Origin: Planctomycetota bacterium
Lineage (GTDB): Bacteria > Planctomycetota > Phycisphaerae > Phycisphaerales > Phycisphaeraceae
NCBI GenBank assembly: GCA_021413865.1
Contig: JAIOPN010000014.1
Location: forward strand, 1 to 64,000
Direction of reading: 5' to 3'
DNA: 64,000 nucleotides
Part shown: piece by piece, positions 51,882 through 60,922 of the stretch
How the letters are laid out: every line of letters begins with the position of its first letter
Numbering within the stretch: the stretch's first letter is position 1
Translations under genes and position numbers: made by a program
The notes under the pieces: model-generated
What the model was told of the DNA's origin: nothing
Database searches by the model: none
What the model saw: the letters and a program-made list of their open reading frames with translations, nothing else

Positions 51882-52451
51882 TTATACAGGTCTTGCGGCC
51901 CCGTCGCCATCGCGGGGTGCGGAGGCCGTCGGAGGGCCGTCCGAGGGGGTGCCGACGAGTGAGGCAACGGTCACTGTTGCCGGCACCGCGGCCCCGCACT
52001 CGGGGCAGGAGGCCGTGGTGATGGAGCGCAGGTTGTAGCCGCAGGTCGTGCAATGGCCGCGGATTTTTTTCTTCGCCTCGATGCGTCGCCACTCCCAGAA
52101 AAAGAAGGACCCTGCGGCCGGCAGGATGATCGCCCAAAGAGGCACGTCAAAACGCCCGGAACCAAGACCGCTATCAAGGTAAAAGCCCAGAAATTGCGAG
52201 GGCACATGCGGGTCGACGTTTTCACCACTGTAGAGCTTCGGAAACCCCGATCGCATTCCGGAGAAATGCCCCCAGCCGAAACGGATATGTCCCGGTTCGT
52301 TGCTGATGGACATCCAACGATGTGAACCGGTTCCCCAGGAAATGCCTTCGTCATACGAATATCCGCGCCCCCAGAGGATCGTGAACCAGAGGGCGACGAA
52401 GAGCGAGGCCATCGAGGCCGTGCGGCGGAGCCTGATCCCCAGATAGTCCAT
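51882..52451 (-). CDS. Membrane protein with C-terminal zinc ribbon
   Basis: A 189-residue protein with membrane segments at about 13-30 and 103-120. A zinc ribbon follows (HCTTCGYNLRSITTASCPECGAAVP, about 133-157) of the type CxxCGYxLR...CPECG that is common in planctomycetes. The tail is Pro/Ala/Asp-rich. Function unknown. It lies beside the tRNA gene, separated by 18 bases. Confidence 0.75.
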   Translation of the reverse strand: MDYLGIRLRRTASMASLFVALWFTILWGRGYSYDEGISWGTGSHRWMSISNEPGHIRFGWGHFSGMRSGFPKLYSGENVDPHVPSQFLGFYLDSGLGSGRFDVPLWAIILPAAGSFFFWEWRRIEAKKKIRGHCTTCGYNLRSITTASCPECGAAVPATVTVASLVGTPSDGPPTASAPRDGDGAARPV

Positions 52452-52553
52452 GGTGGGGTTCCCGGGCGGGTGGCGTGAGAGGTGATGCCACGGCGGATTC
52501 CAGCTATATTACGCGGCTCGCTCGGCCCGGGTTCACGTTGAGGAGGTCGCCCC

Positions 52554-53885
52554 ATGGGCGTGAAGGTCGCGAAATTCGGCGGAACATCCCTCGCGGACGC
52601 CGCACAGGTCCGCAAGGTCGAAGCCATCATCCGCGCCGACCCGGCGCGGCGGTTCGTCGTCCCCTCCGCCCCCGGCAAGCGCACGAGCGACGACCGCAAG
52701 ATCACCGACCTGCTTTACCTCTGCCACGCCTCGGCGGCGCAGCAGGTGCCCTTCGACGAGACCTGGAAGCTCATCAGCGACCGCTACTTGCAGATCGCCG
52801 CGGACCTGAAGATCAAGCTGGACATGCGGCCGCACCTGGACGAGGTGAAGAAGAAGATCGCCGCCGAGGGCGCGCGGGCCGGGGGGACGGCCGACTACGC
52901 CGCCAGCCGGGGCGAATACCTCAACAGCCTGATCGTCGCCGAGCTGCTCGGCTACGAGTTCATCGACGCGGCGGAGGTGATCTTCTTCGATGCCCGGGGC
53001 CTCTTCGACGCCGAGCGGACGCAGCAGGCGCTCAGCGCCCGGCTGGCGAAATCCACCCGCGCGGTGGTGCCCGGCTTCTACGGCACGGACCACGCGGGGC
53101 GGGTGAAGACCTTCTCACGCGGCGGGTCGGACATCACCGGCGCGATCGTCGCGCGGGCGGCCTTCGCCGAGGTGTACGAGAACTGGACGGACGTGTCCGG
53201 CCTGCTGATGGCGGACCCGCGCATCGTGAAGAACCCCAGGCCCATCGACGTCGTAACCTACCGCGAGCTGCGCGAGCTGGCGTACATGGGCGCGACCGTG
53301 CTGCACGACGAGGCGATCTTCCCCGTCCGCATCGCGGGCATCCCCGTCAACATCCGCAACACCAACCGGCCCGACGACAAGGGCACGATGATCGTCGCCA
53401 ACACCGCGCCGATCGCGCACACCGGCTCGATCACCGGCATCGCGGGGCGGAAGGACTTCACCGTCATCACCGTCGAGAAGGCGCTGATGAACCAGGAGGT
53501 CGGCTTCGGCCGACGAATGCTCAGCGTGCTGGAGGTCAACGGCATCAGCTTCGAGCACATGCCCAGCGGCATCGACACCATGAGCGTGGTGGTCGCCGAC
53601 AAGGCGATCGAGGGCCGGCTGGACAAAGTGCTCGACGAGCTGCGCGCCGAGTGCAAACCCGACGCGATCGACGTCGAGCCGCACATGGCGCTGGTCGCCA
53701 CGGTGGGCCGGGGCATGGCCTCCACCCCCGGCATGGCGGCGCGGCTCTTCGGCGCGCTGGCGGCGGCGCAGGTGAACGTCCGCATGATCGACCAGGGGTC
53801 GAGCGAGATCAACATTATCGTCGGCGTGGGCACGAAGGATTTCGAGAACGCCATGCGTGCGGTCTACGAGGCGTTCGTGAAGTAA
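52554..53885 (+). CDS. lysC: Aspartate kinase
   Basis: A 443-residue monofunctional aspartokinase, the first step to lysine, threonine and methionine. Catalytic domain: KFGGTSLADA (7-16), FYGTDHAGRVKTFSRGGSDITGAIVA, and DVSGLLMADPRIVKNP. Two ACT domains follow (about 300-440: ITVEKALMNQEVGFGRRMLSVLEVNGISFEHMPSGIDTMSVVV and ALVATVGRGMASTPGMAARLFGALAAAQVNVRMIDQGSSEINI), so feedback inhibition is expected. GAGGAGG precedes ATG 52554. A transporter gene follows 36 bases downstream. Confidence 0.96.
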   Translation: MGVKVAKFGGTSLADAAQVRKVEAIIRADPARRFVVPSAPGKRTSDDRKITDLLYLCHASAAQQVPFDETWKLISDRYLQIAADLKIKLDMRPHLDEVKKKIAAEGARAGGTADYAASRGEYLNSLIVAELLGYEFIDAAEVIFFDARGLFDAERTQQALSARLAKSTRAVVPGFYGTDHAGRVKTFSRGGSDITGAIVARAAFAEVYENWTDVSGLLMADPRIVKNPRPIDVVTYRELRELAYMGATVLHDEAIFPVRIAGIPVNIRNTNRPDDKGTMIVANTAPIAHTGSITGIAGRKDFTVITVEKALMNQEVGFGRRMLSVLEVNGISFEHMPSGIDTMSVVVADKAIEGRLDKVLDELRAECKPDAIDVEPHMALVATVGRGMASTPGMAARLFGALAAAQVNVRMIDQGSSEINIIVGVGTKDFENAMRAVYEAFVK

Positions 53886-53921
53886 CGCCGCGCGGGGCAA
53901 CCACGCCCGCGCCGACCCACC

Positions 53922-54899
53922 ATGGACCCCCGCACCGCAAAGTTCCTCGTTTTCACGGCCTTCTGCATCCTCAGCCTCGGGGCCGGCTATCTCTCGCGCA
54001 AGCGCGGCTGGGTCCGCGAAGACCTCTCCAAGCGCATCCACTTCCACACCATCACCTGGTTCTGGACGCTCGGCGGCATCTTCTCGCTCTGGCTCCTGCC
54101 CGTCACCCGCGAGCTGGGCTGGCTGCTGGGGGCGATGACTTTCACCGTGGCGCTGTCGGCGTACGGCATGATCCCGCTCGCCAAATGGATCGGCTGCACC
54201 CGGCCGCAGATCGGTGTCATGGCGATCGGTGCGGGCATCTCCAACAGCGGCGTCACCCTCGGGGCCTACCTCTGCTACTGCATGCTCAAGCCCTCCGAGC
54301 CCGCCCTGGCGTACGGCAACCTCTTCGCCTCCCTCCAGCTCATCCTCGCCGTGCCGCTCATCTACCCCATCGCCGTCCACTTCAGCGAGGAGCCCTCCGA
54401 CCACGAGCGCCCGATCATCCCCTTCATCCTTTCGAGCATCTGGGACATCCGCTCGCTGGGCCTCTTCGCCGGGGCGTTCGGCATCGCGCTCTCGGCGATG
54501 CACGTCCCCTACCCGCACTTCGTCATCGATTACCACATCCTCGACGCCATCGTTTACATCTGCGCCGCGGGCGGGTACTTCGGCATCGGCCTGCGGCTCC
54601 GCCTGGGCGACTCCGGTAAGCACGTCCCCCACCACGCCCTGATGGCCGTCCTCAAGTTCGCCATCCTCCCCCTCATCGGCTACGGCATCGTCCTCCTGCT
54701 CCGCCTCACGCCCGCTCCTTTTCCGCCCCTGCTCGAAAAGGCCTTCCTCATCGAGTCGCTCATCCCCGCGGGCACCTCCGTCGTCATCCTCGCCAACCTC
54801 TATCACCTGGACGCCCGGCTGGCGAGCATCATCTGGGTCGTGAACACCGCGCTCTTCCTGCTCGTTCCGCTGCCGATCATCCTTTATCTCACGATGTGA
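53922..54899 (+). CDS. AEC (auxin efflux carrier)-family transporter
   Basis: A 325-residue inner-membrane protein with about ten helices in two halves. AEC-like features: GAGISNSGVTLGAYLCYCML in helix 4 and the C-terminal KAFLIESLIPAGTSVVILANLYHLDARLASIIWVVNTALFLLVPLPIILYL. Such carriers move small organic anions. Its closeness to lysC suggests amino-acid or keto-acid export, which is an inference only. Confidence 0.85.
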   Translation: MDPRTAKFLVFTAFCILSLGAGYLSRKRGWVREDLSKRIHFHTITWFWTLGGIFSLWLLPVTRELGWLLGAMTFTVALSAYGMIPLAKWIGCTRPQIGVMAIGAGISNSGVTLGAYLCYCMLKPSEPALAYGNLFASLQLILAVPLIYPIAVHFSEEPSDHERPIIPFILSSIWDIRSLGLFAGAFGIALSAMHVPYPHFVIDYHILDAIVYICAAGGYFGIGLRLRLGDSGKHVPHHALMAVLKFAILPLIGYGIVLLLRLTPAPFPPLLEKAFLIESLIPAGTSVVILANLYHLDARLASIIWVVNTALFLLVPLPIILYLTM

Positions 54900-54908
54900 C
54901 GGTTCCGT

Positions 54909-55024
54909 CCCATAGCCCCCGGCTCCGCGGGGGCGGGTTCTTCGTTGGATGTCCGCACGCGCGGAAATTTTGCGGTGTTCGGTGATCGCCCAAGAACCCC
55001 CCCCGCAGAGCCGGGGGCTATGGG
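54909..55024. repeat. Palindromic intergenic repeat, family D
   Basis: Arms CCATAGCCCCCGGCTC.. and its complement end the element; inside, GGGTTCTT pairs with AAGAACCC. A second copy lies at 62011-62126, with the shared central ATTTTGCG/GTTTTGCG segment. Confidence 0.88.
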
Positions 55025-55075
55025 ATGGAGCGGCGTGAACCCATTGCGATGCCCGGATGTGATTACAATCCCCCC

Positions 55076-55786
55076 ATGCCCGCGACGCTCGACGACATCA
55101 TGGAAAACGCCAGCGCGGCGCTGGTGAAGATGGATTACCTCGGCTGCGAATCGCTCTGCCTCGAGGCGCTGGCCCGGGCGCGGAGGGAGCGCGGCTGGGC
55201 CTATTACACACGCATTTTGCTCCCGCTGCAGGAGGCCCGCCGGCAGCGCCGCATGATCGCGGCCGAGGGCGTCATCCGACTGGGTACGGCGACGCTCACC
55301 GGCGCGCCGGCCGACTGGCTCCGCGAGACGCCCAGCGGCGCGACCGTCGTCACCCACCCGCACACGGCCGACACCGCCCGCGCACTGGATGAACTCGCCC
55401 GCGCGCAGCGCCTGCATGTCGAGGTGCTCTTCGCCGACAGCGACGCCGCGGCGACGTGGAGGCTGCGCTCCTTCCGCGGGCCGGCCGTGACCCGTGAGGT
55501 TCCCGCCCCGCCGCCGGAGTGGCGTGACCGCTGGATCAAGCCGGGGAAAACCACGCCGGGCAACGCCCGCACCCCCGCCGACTGGTTCATCGATGCCACC
55601 GAGGCGCTGGGCGATGCCGCGCTGGTGTGCATCGACGGTAAAACCCTCGCCCCCGAGCAACGCCTCGAGGCCCTGGAAGCCTGCCTCGAGGTCGTCACCG
55701 ATCACGAGATCATCCACCAGCGCCTGGGCGACGCAGCCCGATCGCTGAGCCTGGGCACACCCCCCATCCCGGAAAACGGGGCATGA
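55076..55786 (+). CDS. Hypothetical protein, 236 aa
   Basis: A 236-residue soluble protein. The N-terminal 55 residues look like a TPR-type helical pair (LDDIMENASAALVKMDYLGCESLCLEALARARRERGWAYYTRIL). The middle is an alpha/beta region with TVVTHPHTADTARALDELARAQRLHVEVLFAD, the C-terminal part again helical. TTACAAT lies six nt before ATG 55076. The stop overlaps the next start (ATGA), so the two genes are translationally coupled. No family recognised. Confidence 0.7.
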   Translation: MPATLDDIMENASAALVKMDYLGCESLCLEALARARRERGWAYYTRILLPLQEARRQRRMIAAEGVIRLGTATLTGAPADWLRETPSGATVVTHPHTADTARALDELARAQRLHVEVLFADSDAAATWRLRSFRGPAVTREVPAPPPEWRDRWIKPGKTTPGNARTPADWFIDATEALGDAALVCIDGKTLAPEQRLEALEACLEVVTDHEIIHQRLGDAARSLSLGTPPIPENGA

Positions 55787-56547
55787 ACAGCCCCGCGAGC
55801 ACCACGCCCACAAACCCAGCGCCCGCCAAGCGGCGGAGGTTGGGCTGCCAGGTCGCGCTGCTCGTGTTCATCGCACTTCTCCTGGGCGGGGGTATGTGGG
55901 CGTATCATCTCTGGTCTTCCAAGCCGGCCTATTGGTTGGCCAACCAGCAATTCCTCGCCACGCACGACAACGAGACGCTCCTCCTGATGGCGACCGCGCT
56001 GGAGCAGCGCATCCTCGCCACCGTCACCGACCCGAGCAGCACGGGCAGTGAATCCGAGGACCGCGCGGTGGCCATGTCCGCCGATGAAGTGAATGCCTGG
56101 CTCCACATCAAGCTCGGTACATTGCTGGCGAATCAAAATCTCGCCATGCCCAAAGAGGTGAGCGAGCCGATGATCGCCGTCGAGAACGACCGGCTCGTGC
56201 TGGCGTTCCGCTACCAGACGGAGCGCGTGGACCAGGTGGTCAGCGCGATGTTCACCGTGGTGATGCACGAGGATGGCCGTGCCACGGTGAAGCTCGACGC
56301 CGGCCGCGTCGGGCGGCTGCCCGTGCCGGTGGCGATCACCGGCACGGCCCTGGCGCACCCCAAGGGTGATGCGGCGCTCGGCCGCCCCGGCGCGAAGAAC
56401 GTCATGGAATCCCTCTTCGCCGGCTACACCTTCGACCCCGTCACGCCCATCGACCAGACCCGCCAAGTCCGCCTGCGCGGCTACCGCCTGACACCCCAGG
56501 GCATCGAGGCGACCCTCCGCAGCGAGCCACGCCCGCCGAAAAAATGA
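55783..56547 (+). CDS. Hypothetical single-pass membrane protein, 254 aa
   Basis: A 254-residue protein with an N-in anchor (KRRRLGCQVALLVFIALLLGGGMWAYHLW, helix about 22-43) and an extracytoplasmic domain of about 200 residues (MSADEVNAWLHIKLGTLLANQNLAMP, VVMHEDGRATVKLDAGRVGRLPVPVAI). The middle recalls planctomycete proteins that measure lipid-like binding (helix plus long strands), but I cannot assign it. Overlaps the previous gene by 4 bases. Confidence 0.7.
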   Translation: MNSPASTTPTNPAPAKRRRLGCQVALLVFIALLLGGGMWAYHLWSSKPAYWLANQQFLATHDNETLLLMATALEQRILATVTDPSSTGSESEDRAVAMSADEVNAWLHIKLGTLLANQNLAMPKEVSEPMIAVENDRLVLAFRYQTERVDQVVSAMFTVVMHEDGRATVKLDAGRVGRLPVPVAITGTALAHPKGDAALGRPGAKNVMESLFAGYTFDPVTPIDQTRQVRLRGYRLTPQGIEATLRSEPRPPKK

Positions 56548-56581
56548 GTGCTGGGCTGCTTTGAAAAACTTGGCTGAAGTG

Positions 56582-56668
56582 TGGGTGCCACTGGTCGGCC
56601 GTCTTCGGCAGACCAGTGCGGTTTCATGCGTAAGACACTGGTCTCGAAGACGCGACCAGTGGCGCCCC
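56582..56668. repeat. Palindromic intergenic repeat, family E
   Basis: GGGTGCCACTGGTC.. at the left and GACCAGTGGCGCCCC at the right, with inner CAGACCAGTG / CACTGGTCTC and GTCTTCG / CGAAGAC half-sites. Single copy in this window. It has the same nested layout as families B-D. Confidence 0.75.
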
Positions 56669-56740
56669 AATTCATAGCAGCGTGCCCGCCGAAAAACGGC
56701 GGGAAATAAGCCTACAATGCCCCGTCACGGGAAACCCGCC

Positions 56741-57331
56741 ATGAGCAAACGCATCGTCGTCGGCATCACGGGCGCCAGCGGGGCGGTTTATGCCCAGCGG
56801 TTCATCCGCCTGCTCGTCGCCTCCGGCGCGGAGACGCACCTGGTCGTCTCGCCGCTGGGGCAACGGCTGCTGCACGATGAGCTGGGCATGGAGGGCGTCA
56901 ACCTCGACGCGCTCACCGGCGGCAACGCCCCGGCCGTCACGCTCCACAACTACCGCGACGTCGGCGCGCCGATCGCCTCGGGCTCCTTCAGGCACGACGG
57001 CATGGTGGTGATCCCCTGCTCCTCCAACACGCTCTCCGCGGTCGCCACCGGCTCGGCGCAGAACCTCCTGCACCGCGCCGCACATGTCACGCTCAAGGAG
57101 CGCCGCCGGCTTGTGCTTGTGCACCGCGAGTCGCCGCTGACGCTGATCGACATCCGCAACATGGCCGCCGCCACCGAGGCCGGCGCGATCGTCGCCCCCG
57201 CGAACCCCGGGTTCTACATGCTCCCCCGCACGATCGACGATCTGGTGGGTTTCGTCGCCGGCCGCGTGCTGGACCTGGTCGGCGTGGAGCACGACCTGAA
57301 CATCCGGTGGAATCCCGGCGAGAAGGCGTAA
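56741..57331 (+). CDS. ubiX: UbiX/Pad1-family flavin prenyltransferase
   Basis: A 196-residue flavoprotein that prenylates FMN for the UbiD-type decarboxylases. Motifs: VVGITGASGAVYAQRFI, the prenyl/FMN site ASGSFRHDGMVVIPCSSNTLSAVATGSAQNLLHRAAHVTLKERRRLVLVHRESPL, and NPGFYMLPRTIDDLV. ubiA/mqnP follows 40 bases downstream. Either ubiquinone-type or menaquinone (futalosine) biosynthesis is possible; in relatives lacking ubiquinone the latter applies. Confidence 0.93.
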   Translation: MSKRIVVGITGASGAVYAQRFIRLLVASGAETHLVVSPLGQRLLHDELGMEGVNLDALTGGNAPAVTLHNYRDVGAPIASGSFRHDGMVVIPCSSNTLSAVATGSAQNLLHRAAHVTLKERRRLVLVHRESPLTLIDIRNMAAATEAGAIVAPANPGFYMLPRTIDDLVGFVAGRVLDLVGVEHDLNIRWNPGEKA

Positions 57332-57371
57332 CGCCCCACCGCAACCCTGCACGCCCGCTAAACTCCACGCC

Positions 57372-58271
57372 ATGCACTCCACTGCCTCCCCGGTCGTCGC
57401 GCTGGCGCGAGACATCAAGCTCAGCCACAGCATCTTCGCCCTGCCGTTTGCGCTGTTGGCGACGTTCCTCGCCGCGGCGCACGGCGGCGGTCTGCCTGGA
57501 TGGGACTCGGTTGTATTGATCGTGGCCTGCATGGTGCTGGCGCGCACGTTCGCCATGTCGGTCAACCGCTGGGCCGACGCACGCATCGACCGCGAGAACC
57601 CGCGCACCGCCGGGCGTGCCATCCCCGCCGGCCGGGTGAGCGCCTCGTTTGTGCTCACGGCCGCGATCGTCTGCGCGGCGGGCACCGTGGTCGCCGCCTC
57701 CGGGTTCTGGGTCATCCACGACAACCCCTGGCCCGTGATCGCCTCCCCGCTCGTGCTGGGGTGGCTGGCGCTCTATAGCTTCACCAAGCGGTTCACGTGG
57801 TTCTGCCACCTGGTGCTCGGCGTGGCGTTGGCGCTCTCGCCGCTGGCGGCCACGCTCGCGATCACGCCGGAATTTCTCGCCAGCAAAGAGCCCTACCTGC
57901 TCGCGCTGATGGTCGCCTGCTGGGTCGCCGGCTTCGACGTGATCTACGCCCTGCAGGACGTCGAGATGGACCGCAAACAGGGGCTTCACTCGATGCCCTC
58001 GCGGCTCGGTGTCGAGCCGGCGCTCTGGGTCAGCCGTTTGCTGCACGCGGGCAGCCTCGCGGCGCTGGTCGTCCTGGCCCGCACCAGCCCGCACCTGCAC
58101 ATCCTCTTCGCCGTCGGCGTGGGCCTCGTCGCCGCCCTGCTCGTCCTCGAGCACGCCCTGGTTTGGGGCTCGAAGACGCACCGCATCAACATGGCCTTCT
58201 TCACCGTCAACGGCGTCATCAGCCTGCTGCTGGGCGGGCTGGGGATCATCGACGTGATCCGTTCGTTATGA
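57372..58271 (+). CDS. UbiA-family prenyltransferase (MqnP-like)
   Basis: A 299-residue membrane prenyltransferase with about eight helices. The first Asp-rich motif is NRWADARIDRENPRTAGRAIPAG, the second YALQDVEMDRKQGLHSMPSRLG. It attaches an isoprenoid chain to an aromatic acid in quinone biosynthesis, next to ubiX. The N-terminal LARDIKLSHSIFALPFALLATFLAA matches the bacterial group that includes the futalosine-pathway enzyme MqnP; this is inference. TAAACT lies 7 nt before the ATG. Confidence 0.9.
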   Translation: MHSTASPVVALARDIKLSHSIFALPFALLATFLAAAHGGGLPGWDSVVLIVACMVLARTFAMSVNRWADARIDRENPRTAGRAIPAGRVSASFVLTAAIVCAAGTVVAASGFWVIHDNPWPVIASPLVLGWLALYSFTKRFTWFCHLVLGVALALSPLAATLAITPEFLASKEPYLLALMVACWVAGFDVIYALQDVEMDRKQGLHSMPSRLGVEPALWVSRLLHAGSLAALVVLARTSPHLHILFAVGVGLVAALLVLEHALVWGSKTHRINMAFFTVNGVISLLLGGLGIIDVIRSL

Positions 58272-58347
58272 GGGACGAAGACCCCGATCCTTCGCGGACT
58301 CAGGATCGGGCGTGGCCGGAAGCGACGAAAATTGAAAAAGACTCAAC

Positions 58348-59406
58348 TCACCGGCGGGCGCGGCGCGGGGCGATGAGCAGGCCGCCGATCGCCAGCAGGG
58401 CGAGGCTCGCGGGCTCGGGGATGTCGTAGCCGATCACGTCGAAGGCGCGGATGTCCAGGGCGCTGATGGAGAGTAGCTCGCCCGGGGCGGAGGTCGGGTC
58501 CATGATGCCGATGCCCAGGTTGTCTTTCCAATGGCTGTCCTGCCGGCCGTCGCCGTAGAACAGGCCGGTGGAAAACGTGGTGAGCGAGGTCGCCCCGCCG
58601 TTGATGGAGAAAAACTTGGTGCGGGTGTCGGCGGTCCAGTCGAGGGAGGTGTTGGTCACGCTGGCGGCGGAGTAGCGGTAGAGGTCCAGGGGGCTGACGT
58701 AGGTGAAGGCGGAGTCGGTGAAGGGGCCACCGTGAACCCCCTGAGCATACCAGTCAAGGATGTCCACGCCGCTGATGAAGCCCAGGGCGTGACCGATCTC
58801 ATGGGTGGCGACGCCGACGAAGTCGTATTTGCCAGCGTCGATGCCGTTGGAGGGGTCGAAGTCGAAGGAGAAGCCGGTGCTGAAGGTGATAGAGGCATCC
58901 ACCCCCGGCGCGGCGGCAGACAGCAGGCCAAGTGCTTTGGCATTGGCGGTGTTCATGCGGATGGTGGTGTTGTTGGCGTCGCCATCGTTGTCTACAAACG
59001 GCGTGGCGCTGCCTGAGCCGTTGGGGCTGTTGGAGGTGCGGTTGAGGTAGAGGCGCAGGCCCGAGCCAGCCTGTAGGTTGGCCGTCGCCGTCGCGTCATC
59101 GGCACTGGTAGTGTCGCTGATCAGCGCGACGCGTGTGTTCGAGTATGTGTAGGGATTCTGCGAGGGCGTCGTCGAGCCGAGTACGTTCGGGTCCAGCGCC
59201 GAGTAGCCCGCGGTGATGTTCACCGTGATCGGGTCTTTGAGGATGGCCGACCAGCGTGCGCCGGCGGCTGCGAAGGCGGCGTCGGCGGTGGCGTCGCCGG
59301 TCGAAGTGAAATTGAACGTCAATGCGCCTGCGGGGGCGGCGCCGACGACCAGACCAGCGCTAAGGGCCAATCCACCAACAAATCGCGTCCACTGCCTTCG
59401 CGACAT
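58348..59406 (-). CDS. Secreted zinc metalloprotease-like PEP-CTERM protein
   Basis: A 352-residue exported protein. Signal peptide at 1-28 (MSRRQWTRFVGGLALSAG..APAGA). Zinc-binding HEIGHALGF at 192-200 (H192, E193, H196, with D205 the possible third ligand), of the metzincin-like NF038122 group. The C-terminus DIPEPASLALLAIGGLLIAPRRARR is a PEP-CTERM sorting signal, processed by exosortase. AAGGAG before ATG 59406 fixes the start. Another PEP-CTERM protein ends at 63149, so the organism should have an exosortase, not in this window. Confidence 0.92.
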   Translation of the reverse strand: MSRRQWTRFVGGLALSAGLVVGAAPAGALTFNFTSTGDATADAAFAAAGARWSAILKDPITVNITAGYSALDPNVLGSTTPSQNPYTYSNTRVALISDTTSADDATATANLQAGSGLRLYLNRTSNSPNGSGSATPFVDNDGDANNTTIRMNTANAKALGLLSAAAPGVDASITFSTGFSFDFDPSNGIDAGKYDFVGVATHEIGHALGFISGVDILDWYAQGVHGGPFTDSAFTYVSPLDLYRYSAASVTNTSLDWTADTRTKFFSINGGATSLTTFSTGLFYGDGRQDSHWKDNLGIGIMDPTSAPGELLSISALDIRAFDVIGYDIPEPASLALLAIGGLLIAPRRARR

Positions 59407-59603
59407 CTTCCCTCTCCTTGCGATCCGCACTACCGAGACTTGACCCGTAAAATTACCGTCATTCCACCTTTTTCCAAGCACGCAGGGTGGATAATGTGCT
59501 GGGAATCGCGCATCAAAACACGCTTTGATGGGCGGGAATACGCCATCCTGCGAAACCTGGGCAATCTGCGAAAAAAGGGGCGTCCGGGCCATGGCCCCCA
59601 TTC

Positions 59604-60620
59604 TCACACCTCCCGGTCCACCGCGTGGGCGATCCGCTTGAGCGACGCGATCAATTCCTTGAGCGTCTCGGGCGTGATGGATTGGGCGCCGTCGGTCATG
59701 GCGTGCTCGGGGTCGGGGTGGACCTCAATGATCAGGCCATCCGCTCCGGCGGCGACGGCGGCGCGGCACATGTCCGGCACCAGACGGGCGTGACCCGTGC
59801 CCTGTGAGGGATCAATCACCACGGGCAGGTGCGAGCGGTAGTGCAGCTCGGGGATCGCCGAGAGCGAGAGCGTGTTGCGCGTGTGGTCCTCGAAGGTGCG
59901 GATGCCGCGCTCGCAGAGGATGAGGTTCGGGTTGCCCTGCGAGAGAACGTACTCGGAGCCCTGGAGGAACTCGTCGATCGTCATCGACATGCCGCGCTTG
60001 TAGAGCACGGCCTTGCCGGATTTCCCGGCGGCCTCGAGCAGCTTGTAGTTCTGGCTGTTGCGCGTGCCGATCTGCAGGCAGTCGGCGTACTCCGCGACCA
60101 GCTCCACGTCGCTGGGGGTGAGCACCTCGGTGACGACCGTCAGGCCCGTCTCGGCGCGCGCCTTGGCGAGCAGCTTCAGCCCCTCTTCGCCCAGGCCCTG
60201 GAAGGCGTACGGGCTGGTGCGCGGCTTGAACGCCCCGCCGCGCAGCGCGTGCGCCCCCGCGGCCTTCACCTTTTTCGCGGCGTCGATGATCTGCTTCTCG
60301 TTCTCGACGCTGCACGGCCCGGCGATGACGGGCACCTGCTTGCCGCCGAAGACGCAGCCCGCGCCGAGCTTCACCGTCGTGCGTTCCTTCTTGCTCTCCC
60401 GCGCCGCCATCTTGTACGGGGCGAGGATCGGCACCACACGGTCCACGCCCGGTGCCTGCTCAAGAGCGCCCTTGTCCTTCTTGCGGTCGTCGCCGATCAC
60501 GGCCACGACCGACAGGTCCGTGCCGGTGATGACGTGCGGCTTGAGCCCCATCTCCTTTACAACATTGGCCACGTGCTCGATCTCCTTCTTGGTCGCTTCG
60601 GGTCGCATGACGACGATCAT
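59604..60620 (-). CDS. aroF: DAHP synthase, type I-beta (aroF-like)
   Basis: A 338-residue 3-deoxy-D-arabino-heptulosonate 7-phosphate synthase, first step of aromatic biosynthesis. An N-terminal ferredoxin-like regulatory domain ([33 protein letters not shown]) is followed by the barrel: [51 protein letters not shown], and [15 protein letters not shown], with the metal His and Glu in [25 protein letters not shown] precedes ATG 60620. A complete attenuator lies upstream. Divergent from a type I-alpha isozyme. Confidence 0.96.
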   Translation of the reverse strand: MIVVMRPEATKKEIEHVANVVKEMGLKPHVITGTDLSVVAVIGDDRKKDKGALEQAPGVDRVVPILAPYKMAARESKKERTTVKLGAGCVFGGKQVPVIAGPCSVENEKQIIDAAKKVKAAGAHALRGGAFKPRTSPYAFQGLGEEGLKLLAKARAETGLTVVTEVLTPSDVELVAEYADCLQIGTRNSQNYKLLEAAGKSGKAVLYKRGMSMTIDEFLQGSEYVLSQGNPNLILCERGIRTFEDHTRNTLSLSAIPELHYRSHLPVVIDPSQGTGHARLVPDMCRAAVAAGADGLIIEVHPDPEHAMTDGAQSITPETLKELIASLKRIAHAVDREV

Positions 60621-60654
60621 CGTGTTCGCTCCTGCGGGGGTTTGGGATGGGAAA

Positions 60655-60687
60655 GAAAAAACCCCGGTGCGTCGCCGCATCGGGGTT
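60655..60687 (-). terminator. Attenuator terminator in the aroF leader
   Basis: On the minus strand the arm 60687-60676 (AACCCCGATGCG) pairs with 60671-60660 (CGCACCGGGGTT) around GCGA, then six T's (60661-60656). It ends the leader 35 nt before the aroF start. The first arm can instead pair with 60735-60723 (GCCGCAACGGG region) inside the leader peptide, about 11 of 12 bases, giving the antiterminator. Confidence 0.85.
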
Positions 60688-60713
60688 CGTGTGTCAATCC
60701 ATGTCGTGTGGAG

Positions 60714-60785
60714 TTACATCGAGCCCGTTGCGGCGGTGTGCCGGGTAAACCAGAAATACGCAAAATAAGCGGGACGCGTGCTCAT
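60714..60785 (-). CDS. aroF leader peptide, aromatic-rich, 23 aa
   Basis: A 23-residue ORF starting at ATG 60785 and ending at TAA 60714-60716. Residues 6-13 read AYFAYFWF, so six of seven consecutive residues are Tyr, Phe or Trp. This is the control-codon block of a transcription attenuator. Stalling there would leave the downstream segment (codons 17-21) free to form the antiterminator; translation to the stop would favour the terminator. The ORF has no ribosome-binding site and begins nine nt after the -10 box. Confidence 0.85.
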   Translation of the reverse strand: MSTRPAYFAYFWFTRHTAATGSM

Positions 60786-60794
60786 GACAGGCAA

Positions 60795-60823
60795 ACTATT
60801 GCACGCGTTTCGGGGGTTGTCAA
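60795..60823 (-). promoter_or_regulatory. Promoter of the aroF leader
   Basis: On the minus strand, TTGACA (60823-60818), a 17-bp spacer and AATAGT (60800-60795). The start would fall within a few bases of the leader-peptide ATG. Confidence 0.75.
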
Positions 60824-60922
60824 ACAATCCATGCACGAAACGCCGTGAAAATTGGTGCCCGCGTCATTTGCCGCAGCGGCGAAATGGCCGTAAATTGACA
60901 TGTTTCCCCCCGCGGCCACACC

